The notes under the pieces were generated by a model. It worked only from the letters and a program-made list of their open reading frames with translations. It searched no databases and was not told where the DNA came from. From an uncultured Porphyromonadaceae bacterium (GTDB lineage Bacteria > Bacteroidota > Bacteroidia > Bacteroidales > Muribaculaceae), in the NCBI GenBank assembly GCA_900550645.1, contig URTA01000078.1, positions 1-9,479 on the forward strand: a stretch of DNA of 9,479 nucleotides, read 5' to 3'. This document shows positions 5,127 to 9,479 of the stretch, piece by piece. Position 1 is the first letter of the stretch. Each line of letters starts with the position of its first letter. A program made the translations under genes and the position numbers.

Positions 5127-5150
5127 GAGGTGTGTCAAAATAGGCACACT
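5127..5150 (+). repeat. GTGTGTCAAAA repeat, copy 3 (shortened)
   Basis: GAGGTGTGTCAAAATAGGC repeats the head of copies 1 and 2 but not their tail. Instead GTGTG (5130-5134) can pair with CACAC (5145-5149). The short run CGCCCTTTT follows. TGCGCAG, the next block of the family, appears again at 5161-5167, so the copy may carry an insertion. Confidence 0.5.
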
Positions 5151-5209
5151 CGCCCTTTTGTGCGCAGCCATGTAGCAGATTGTGCTTCATATAATCATCA
5201 TTATTTATC

Positions 5210-6160
5210 TCATACCAACATCACTTCCCCTACTCTTCTCATTCTCTCAGTAAGTTGACATGGCATGGGATTGACATAGCACCCGCCAATGCCAACGCCA
5301 TCTGTGTATCGTCTGTCTACTGAATCAATGATCTGCATTAAATCAATGCCTTGAAGATGCTCTTTGCAAAATCCCTCAAACCCCTTTTCTGTCCCTATTA
5401 GATTGCTGCGGCTGCAATAAGCCTCATATTCGCTCGTTAGCTTTGACCCGAATTTTGCCCATATTTTCGCGCACGCTTCTATCACTACCTCCTTTTTAGA
5501 TTTGAAACTCATGAAATACGTTTGAACCGGGGCGTTCTTCCATGCTTTACTGCTTTCTGTTGAATTGATTTCATAGCCATCCTTGTCAACACAAACAGGT
5601 GATTTGTCGGGTTCTTTTATCAGCACGCTGCCCTGATTGTATTTTGCGCAAAGTGACAATGCGAATTGGCACAGCTTCTCAAAATCCAAAGGATTTCCCG
5701 TTCTGTCACGATTGAATACTATGAAAGAAGGCACGTAATCATCTTCCTCGCCATTTGCCTCTCTGCATACGCCGTATATAGGCAAATAAGAATAGCCGCT
5801 TCGTTTCAAATCCCTGATAAGATTCTTTGTTTGCTCATCATTGACCTCCTGCGGCATGCCGCTTCTATTGGCACTTATGTAGGCCATGCCATTGCCTCCA
5901 TTGATATTAAGTACGTGATCAAAAGTTGCTTCGTCTATTCTAACAGGCCTATTTTGGTTGGTTGTGATACCATAGAATCTGTTCATGACATCTTCATTTA
6001 CAGTCGCGGCTTTCTTGTGAAGCGCCCTGAAAGCTTCCTTTCTCACCTCGCGCTCTTCACGGCAGCGAGTGAAATAATCATCAATTACATTCATGTTTAG
6101 TTTGGATTGTGCGCTTGCGGCTCGGGAGCGCGGTTGTTGGTTTGGTGTTTTTATAGGCAT
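5210..6160 (-). CDS. Unrecognised protein B (shares a domain with the gene at 590-1291)
   Basis: It is 316 residues from the ATG at 6158-6160. An in-frame ATG at 6092-6094 (M23, MNVIDDYF) has an A-rich leader and may be the real start, because the first 22 residues are low-complexity and basic and the upstream ATG abuts a T-rich terminator-like hairpin. Residues 25-60 are charged and helical. Residues 90-190 carry GMAYISANRSGM (91-102), DLKRSGYSYLPIYG (117-130), SFIVFN (145-150) and YNQGSVLI (174-181), matching the landmarks of family A in order. YFMSFK (215-220) also has a counterpart there (YFMQV). The C-terminal ~90 residues are unique. The shared fold is tentatively reminiscent of DUF3293-like domains; no function is assigned. 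It is divergently arranged with the Panacea operon and has a ~260-base upstream region. Confidence 0.78.
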   Translation of the reverse strand: MPIKTPNQQPRSRAASAQSKLNMNVIDDYFTRCREEREVRKEAFRALHKKAATVNEDVMNRFYGITTNQNRPVRIDEATFDHVLNINGGNGMAYISANRSGMPQEVNDEQTKNLIRDLKRSGYSYLPIYGVCREANGEEDDYVPSFIVFNRDRTGNPLDFEKLCQFALSLCAKYNQGSVLIKEPDKSPVCVDKDGYEINSTESSKAWKNAPVQTYFMSFKSKKEVVIEACAKIWAKFGSKLTSEYEAYCSRSNLIGTEKGFEGFCKEHLQGIDLMQIIDSVDRRYTDGVGIGGCYVNPMPCQLTERMRRVGEVMLV

Positions 6161-6200
6161 AAAACAAAAAAGTGAGCCGCTTGCGTCCCTCGGCAGCCAC
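6161..6200 (-). terminator. Terminator-like hairpin just before protein B
   Basis: On the minus strand, GTG(GCT)GCCG (6200-6191) pairs with CGGC(T)CAC (6179-6172) around an 11-base loop and is followed by ACTTTTTTGTTTT (6172-6161). The stem is interrupted by an internal loop, so it is of moderate strength. It ends next to the ATG at 6160. It is either the terminator of a short RNA from the promoter at 6428-6459 or an attenuator of protein B. Confidence 0.45.
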
Positions 6201-6422
6201 GTTCACTGCATTGCAAGATAGGGCAGAAGACGCGATAGCAACTCACAGCAAGCCATACCGTTACCGCCCATGGCGGCACGCTTGGTCTTATGAGAAACAT
6301 TCCCGCAGTCTCTGTGCTATAGGTTTGAGCAAAGGTGGTGATTTGTCAATGCCAGAGGAGACGAAAACTTTCCTGTAATATGCCTGTCATTTCGCGGCCC
6401 GCCAACGGCAGTCCCTCAACGA
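6161..6422 (-). ncRNA. Candidate small RNA or attenuated leader
   Basis: A leftward promoter (6428-6459) and a terminator-like hairpin (6161-6200) bracket about 260 bases with no convincing leftward ORF. Inside lie a CCGCC-CAT-GGCGG dyad (6264-6276) and an overlapping GCCAT/ATGGC pair (6253-6273). The stretch would be transcribed as a stand-alone RNA ending before protein B, or as a leader whose terminator is sometimes read through. A 68-codon frame on the plus strand (6172-6378) crosses the same DNA but has no matching promoter. I do not recognise an RNA family. Confidence 0.33.
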
Positions 6423-6427
6423 CACCG

Positions 6428-6459
6428 CGAAATTAGCAATTCAATCCAAACAATGCAAA
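6428..6459 (-). promoter_or_regulatory. Leftward promoter towards protein B
   Basis: On the minus strand, TTTG (6459-6456) is followed after 20 bases by TAATTTCG (6435-6428), one mismatch from TAnnTTTG. Transcription should start near 6422. The -7 box continues into the TTCGCGG word shared with the rightward promoter. Confidence 0.55.
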
Positions 6460-6593
6460 TATTTCACGTTAAAGATTTACAAACACACTCATTTCACTCA
6501 TTGCCGCGAATCTGGAAACGAACACGACGAACCGCGCAACTGTCGTGGATGCTGCCGCATAATCCAGCTTGAAGTGCAAAATCTGCACAAACA

Positions 6594-6625
6594 CTTGCAA
6601 CACACGGAATTAATCACTAACTTCG
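6594..6625 (+). promoter_or_regulatory. Promoter of the Panacea operon
   Basis: TTG at 6595-6597 and TAACTTCG at 6618-6625 (one mismatch to TAnnTTTG) are 20 bases apart. The predicted start near 6630 lies downstream of an in-frame ATG at 6574, so translation must begin at a later codon; ATG 6667 fits. The divergent promoter is 134 bases away. Confidence 0.58.
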
Positions 6626-6666
6626 CGGTTGTAAAGGACAGCAAATCAACCATAAACCCTCCGACA

Positions 6667-7341
6667 ATGAGTTTAGGCACAACAGCAAATCTACGCAAGA
6701 ACGGCATCTTGTTGGCATATATCGCCGGCAAGATACCGGGCATACACCTGCGCAAACTCCTCAAGGTCGTATACCTTATAGACGAGCGTTTTATGGCTAT
6801 GCGCGGATTTCCGCTGACATGGTTTGACTATTACGCTTGGGCAAAAGGGCCGGTAGCCCCCGAGGTATACGCCATCAAAGAGGGTGCTTTTGCTGATTTC
6901 GTTTCTTCAAAGCATGACAGCAACGGGAAACGCACTGTCAATCCTGCCGTCAAGGTCTCCCTTGCAGACAGCGAAAGCCCGTTCAGCAACTCCGAAATAT
7001 CTGAAATAGACCGGATGCTGAATGTATTCAAAGGCATGACAGCCGACGAGCTGTCAGACATAACGCACATCCCGACTTCCCCATGGTCAAGGGTCGTCGC
7101 AGGCAATCATCTGACATTTGACGAAACCAGCGGCAAATCGGATTGCCCGATACCGCTCACCATGCTGTTCGCTGCCGATGACCCGAGGCAAAAAACGTAT
7201 GACGATGCCAAATGGGAAATGGAACTGCAGGCACGCCTCAACGCCAGCCGCAAACCTGGGCGGCACATCAGGCTGGAAATCGTGTCGCCGAGCGAGCGTG
7301 AACAACTTCAGAACCCGGCATACACACCTGTCATACCCTAA
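6667..7341 (+). CDS. Panacea-domain (DUF4065, SocA-like) protein, probable antitoxin
   Basis: It is 224 residues from the ATG at 6667, chosen because the promoter at 6594-6625 starts transcription after the earlier in-frame ATG. Residues ~10-75 have the Panacea pattern: LRKNGILLAYIAGKIPGI, then LRKLLKVVYLIDERF, GFPLTWFDYYAWAKGPVAPEVY (in two parts, residues 46-67) and IKEG. Residues 105-170 continue the domain (EIDRMLNVFKGMTADELS, SPWSRV). Panacea domains are known as antitoxin domains that neutralise many unrelated toxins, and a relative, SocA, acts as a proteolytic adaptor for its toxin. The long C-terminal tail (~175-224) is variable in the family and could bind the partner. It overlaps the next gene by one base (TAATG), so the two are almost certainly translated together. 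Regulation through TTCGCGG boxes is inferred. Confidence 0.85.
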   Translation: MSLGTTANLRKNGILLAYIAGKIPGIHLRKLLKVVYLIDERFMAMRGFPLTWFDYYAWAKGPVAPEVYAIKEGAFADFVSSKHDSNGKRTVNPAVKVSLADSESPFSNSEISEIDRMLNVFKGMTADELSDITHIPTSPWSRVVAGNHLTFDETSGKSDCPIPLTMLFAADDPRQKTYDDAKWEMELQARLNASRKPGRHIRLEIVSPSEREQLQNPAYTPVIP

Positions 7342-7886
7342 TGCGCCAGTTTCCATACTATCCCGCAACATTCATAATGCGGCAAGTCGATTCCGGCACG
7401 CACCGCAGCATTGACATTTGGCATTTCAAGTCCACGAAAAGCAACCGGACATACATCGTCGAGATCGAGCATTTCGGCAGGCATCTGATTGCCGTCAAAT
7501 TCTTCCCCAAAGCCTTCAGAAACAGCAAGTTCAGGTATTTTCTGATGACCAACGACTATGAACCGCGCACAATCGTGTACTCTTGCCTGTATGTCGTAAA
7601 GCATTACATAGACACCGACCCGCTGCTGTCATTCGGTTTCGTCGCAGCGAGCGACATCGACGAAAAGAAACAGCAAGCACCTGTAAACCGCAGGTTCAGC
7701 GTATACCGCAAAATAATGAACCTGTTTTTCGGCACACAGACATTTCTGCATATCCAGGATGCCAGCCGCAGGGTCTATCTGCTCGTAAGCAAAAAGAGCC
7801 TTGCCGACAACGTTATCACAATAGAGCTGCTCGAAGCCAAGCTCAACCGGCTTTACACCGAAGAGTTCAACTTATCCTGGGACTGA
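7341..7886 (+). CDS. Panacea partner protein, candidate toxin (181 residues)
   Basis: It starts at ATG 7341 inside the stop of the Panacea gene (TAATG), the usual antitoxin-then-toxin order. No characterised toxin family is recognised. Visible landmarks are YIVEIEHFGRHLIAVKF (38-54), SKFRYFLMTNDYEPRTIVYS (62-81), SFGFVAASDIDEKK (97-110), NRRFSVYRKIMNLFFG (116-131) and RVYLLVSKKSL (144-154). The NxRFxxYxxxM element followed by a short buried strand is distinctive and could be used for searching; it gives a loose impression of acetyltransferase-like proteins but no acetyl-CoA motif is certain. No signal peptide or membrane segment is seen. Function as a toxin rests on the neighbour and the overlap, not on a motif. 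Confidence 0.68.
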   Translation: MRQFPYYPATFIMRQVDSGTHRSIDIWHFKSTKSNRTYIVEIEHFGRHLIAVKFFPKAFRNSKFRYFLMTNDYEPRTIVYSCLYVVKHYIDTDPLLSFGFVAASDIDEKKQQAPVNRRFSVYRKIMNLFFGTQTFLHIQDASRRVYLLVSKKSLADNVITIELLEAKLNRLYTEEFNLSWD

Positions 7887-8054
7887 CACCCTCATGCGCG
7901 AGCCTGACCGCCAAAGCAAAAGCCCGGACACACGCAGGATGCGAGTTGCCCTCCGCAAATCCTCAACCGACAATCGATGCTGACCTGCATTTGCTAATGC
8001 ATATATCTAAACATCAGACCTGTACCGCTTTTGTTCTAGACTAAAACGAGTCCG

Positions 8055-9479
8055 CTAATTTTTATGATAGGAGAATGTCGCTGTGCCATCAAACGTATGC
8101 GCCGTTCCCCTACAGCTAAAATCATTCACAACCAACTTAAGTTTGGAGAATTGTATTGTAATCCTAAATTCATCAGAGTAATCCACATCCTTTATTATTG
8201 CATGACCACTTACATACTCCCATTTTCTAGAGGCATAATCGCAGAGTGTCAACGTTTTCTTTGCCAAATCGTCCCCGACCTTCGGTTCTTTATCGGATTG
8301 GAATCCAAAACGATAATACTGTATATAAGATATAGACATAGAAAAGCCCCCCTCCCCAGACGAGGCCTCCCAACTTGCCTGCAAACTATATGGGTCAACA
8401 TCAAATTCCTCGCCATTTACATTTACATTTAATGCGGCAGAAGGTGGAGGAGTATAAACACTTTCATATTCGTTTGTATCGGTGGCGGTCACAGTCTTTT
8501 GAGCGGCTTCTCGCTCTTGGCTGAATCGCTCCAAAAAGAAAACCCCTGCAGCAACAATAGCAAGTAGCATTATCCATATAAAAATACACCCGAATTTTCC
8601 ATTTCGGTCTTGCCGTTTTTTCTCAGCCTGCCGCTGAGCCTCCTTCCTTTGCCGCTGAGCCTGCAGGGTCTCATCCTTTTGTCGTTCAATCTCCAAAGCC
8701 TCCAACACCTCATTTCCCCGTTCTTCAACTAAAGCTGAAGCGCAGTTCTTGAGGAAATCTTCTTTAGTGGGTTTAGAGGATAATAAATTGCCTGACGAGT
8801 CAAAAACGACTGTGGTCTTTTGATCGCCCATGCTTACTTCCACAAAGGTAAACTCCTCGTATGCCGACAACGTTTCGGAGTTGGTGAATTTTCCACTTAC
8901 ATTGTTACGTTCTGCCGCATTGCACAAAACCTTACGCCGCACCACCTTTCCTAACCCCCAAACTTCCTCGACGGAGATGTCCGGTTTAACGGGTTTAGCA
9001 TTAAAGCCATCGACTCGTTTAAGCATCTGATACTCATTCCACAACATCTCTCTGAATGCATTAAAACGAACTGAGGCATTTTTAAGAGCAATTGCAGTGA
9101 AAATATAGTCTCCGTAGACATTTTCATTTTGCCCACCATAAACAGTATACGCACCTTGGAACTTGCCCCTGTATATGTATATAGGAAGATATGATTTGTA
9201 CGCCTTGAATTTAATTCCAGAATATGCTTTGCTAATTTTATCCGCGACTCTTCCCGAAACACCTTTACTATATTTATATTTTTTCAGCAACACATCTTTA
9301 ATCCCGTTGCTTAATTCTTCTCGTGAAAAGATAGTTTCTCGGACTCTGCCTATCGCAGCCTTATCGGTAAGCGACGACTCGAGAACTTTGACCCCGTTCC
9401 CTTTCGTATTTTCAACAGGCGAATTTGCCGGATTGGGCTCAAGCGGCAGCTTTGTGCCGCAGTATATGCACTCATGGCT
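8055..9479 (-). CDS. Zinc-ribbon, single-pass membrane protein (5' end outside the window)
   Basis: The frame is open from the right window edge to a TAG at 8055-8057, giving 474 visible residues; the start lies beyond the edge. A GTG at 9291-9293 is internal, because the upstream codons clearly encode protein, beginning SHECIYCGTKLPLEPN. That CxxC knuckle near the edge is half of a zinc ribbon. Residues ~63-190 are a mixed domain with many aromatics. Residues ~257-292 are charged and probably coiled-coil, with an internal repeat (AQRQRKEAQRQ). Residues ~296-316 (CIFIWIMLLAIVAAGVFF) form one membrane helix. The rest (~317-474) is a Ser/Thr/Tyr-rich, beta-like part with no Cys-rich motif, probably outside the cytoplasm. 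The layout is that of a membrane-anchored sensor or scaffold protein; no family is recognised. It converges with the Panacea operon, 168 bases apart, with no clear terminator between. Confidence 0.78.
   Translation of the reverse strand, partial: SHECIYCGTKLPLEPNPANSPVENTKGNGVKVLESSLTDKAAIGRVRETIFSREELSNGIKDVLLKKYKYSKGVSGRVADKISKAYSGIKFKAYKSYLPIYIYRGKFQGAYTVYGGQNENVYGDYIFTAIALKNASVRFNAFREMLWNEYQMLKRVDGFNAKPVKPDISVEEVWGLGKVVRRKVLCNAAERNNVSGKFTNSETLSAYEEFTFVEVSMGDQKTTVVFDSSGNLLSSKPTKEDFLKNCASALVEERGNEVLEALEIERQKDETLQAQRQRKEAQRQAEKKRQDRNGKFGCIFIWIMLLAIVAAGVFFLERFSQEREAAQKTVTATDTNEYESVYTPPPSAALNVNVNGEEFDVDPYSLQASWEASSGEGGFSMSISYIQYYRFGFQSDKEPKVGDDLAKKTLTLCDYASRKWEYVSGHAIIKDVDYSDEFRITIQFSKLKLVVNDFSCRGTAHTFDGTATFSYHKN

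Larger units (their letters stand above)
6391..6628. promoter_or_regulatory. Four copies of TTCGCGG around two divergent promoters (candidate operators)
   Basis: TTCGCGG occurs at 6391-6397 (+), 6425-6431 (-), 6504-6510 (-) and 6622-6628 (+). Two copies overlap the -7 boxes of the divergent promoters, which share the longer word CTAAyTTCGCGGT in the same relation to each start. Only two further copies were noticed in the rest of the window (377-383 and 2972-2978). About 0.03 copies are expected by chance in a stretch this long. The arrangement suggests one regulator acting on both transcripts. Confidence 0.5.

Noticed and set aside
4841..5150. CRISPR-like array
   Set aside because: Only three copies, with unequal spacing (234 and 52 bases) and degenerate sequence, and no cas-like gene nearby.
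7986..8001. Hairpin TGCAT-N6-ATGCA between the convergent genes as a terminator
   Set aside because: A five-base-pair stem without a T-tract on either side is too weak to call.
7583..8044. Plus-strand frame of 153 codons overlapping the Panacea partner gene
   Set aside because: Arg/Gln/His-rich shadow in another frame of the 181-residue partner; the partner has the overlap start and natural composition.
9165..9200. SYLPIY in the zinc-ribbon protein resembling YSYLPIYG of protein B
   Set aside because: Six residues match, but none of the other A/B landmarks (SFIV, YGQ/YNQ) follow at the right spacing, so it is probably coincidence.
9291..9293. GTG as the start of the zinc-ribbon protein
   Set aside because: The frame continues upstream to the window edge with clear protein sequence including a CxxC knuckle, so this GTG is an internal valine.

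Overview
The window most likely comes from a member of the Bacteroidales (Bacteroidota). The main evidence is four or five promoters of the Bacteroidetes type, TTTG (-33) and TAnnTTTG (-7). Each has exactly 20 bases between TTG and the -7 box: 68-99 (+), 3749-3780 (-), 3863-3894 (+), and two with one mismatch at 6428-6459 (-) and 6594-6625 (+). Shine-Dalgarno sequences are weak or A-rich, and the gene content (Panacea-domain gene, N-formylglutamate amidohydrolase-like gene, many unrecognised proteins) suits an accessory island next to a tRNA gene. No integrase, transposase or att repeat is visible, so mobility is inferred only.

Layout. 1-60: possible end of an upstream gene. 68-229: promoter, tRNA-Leu(CAA) and a strong terminator. 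309-3157: a leftward run of genes. From its upstream end these are an unrecognised 312-residue protein ending at a TAG codon after which the frame stays open for 36 codons; an N-formylglutamate amidohydrolase-family protein; an unrecognised protein (family A here) whose reading frame appears shifted near its end; and a decayed partial copy of family A. 3158-3433: a chain of short hairpins with no convincing gene. 3434-3715: a 93-codon leftward ORF with its own promoter. This promoter diverges from that of a rightward helix-turn-helix/methyltransferase-like gene (3914-4840), with inverted repeats between the two.

4841-5209 is a 369-base stretch of repeats and hairpins (GTGTGTCAAAA family). 5210-6160 (leftward) encodes protein B, which shares a domain with family A. 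Upstream of B lies a roughly 260-nt untranslated stretch bounded by a promoter and a terminator-like hairpin: a small RNA or an attenuating leader. 6667-7886 is a rightward two-gene operon, a Panacea (DUF4065/SocA-like) antitoxin candidate overlapping a 181-residue partner by one base. This is the layout of a toxin-antitoxin locus. The divergent promoters of B and of this operon share a TTCGCGG-containing box, present four times in 238 bases. 8055-9479 (leftward, cut by the window edge) encodes a zinc-ribbon, single-membrane-pass protein.

The most interesting unit is 5210-7886: protein B, its structured leader, and a Panacea operon under shared cis-elements. The second is the A/B protein family, which appears three times in the window, once intact, once probably frameshifted and once as a fragment. 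All family assignments are from reading motifs; no database search was run.
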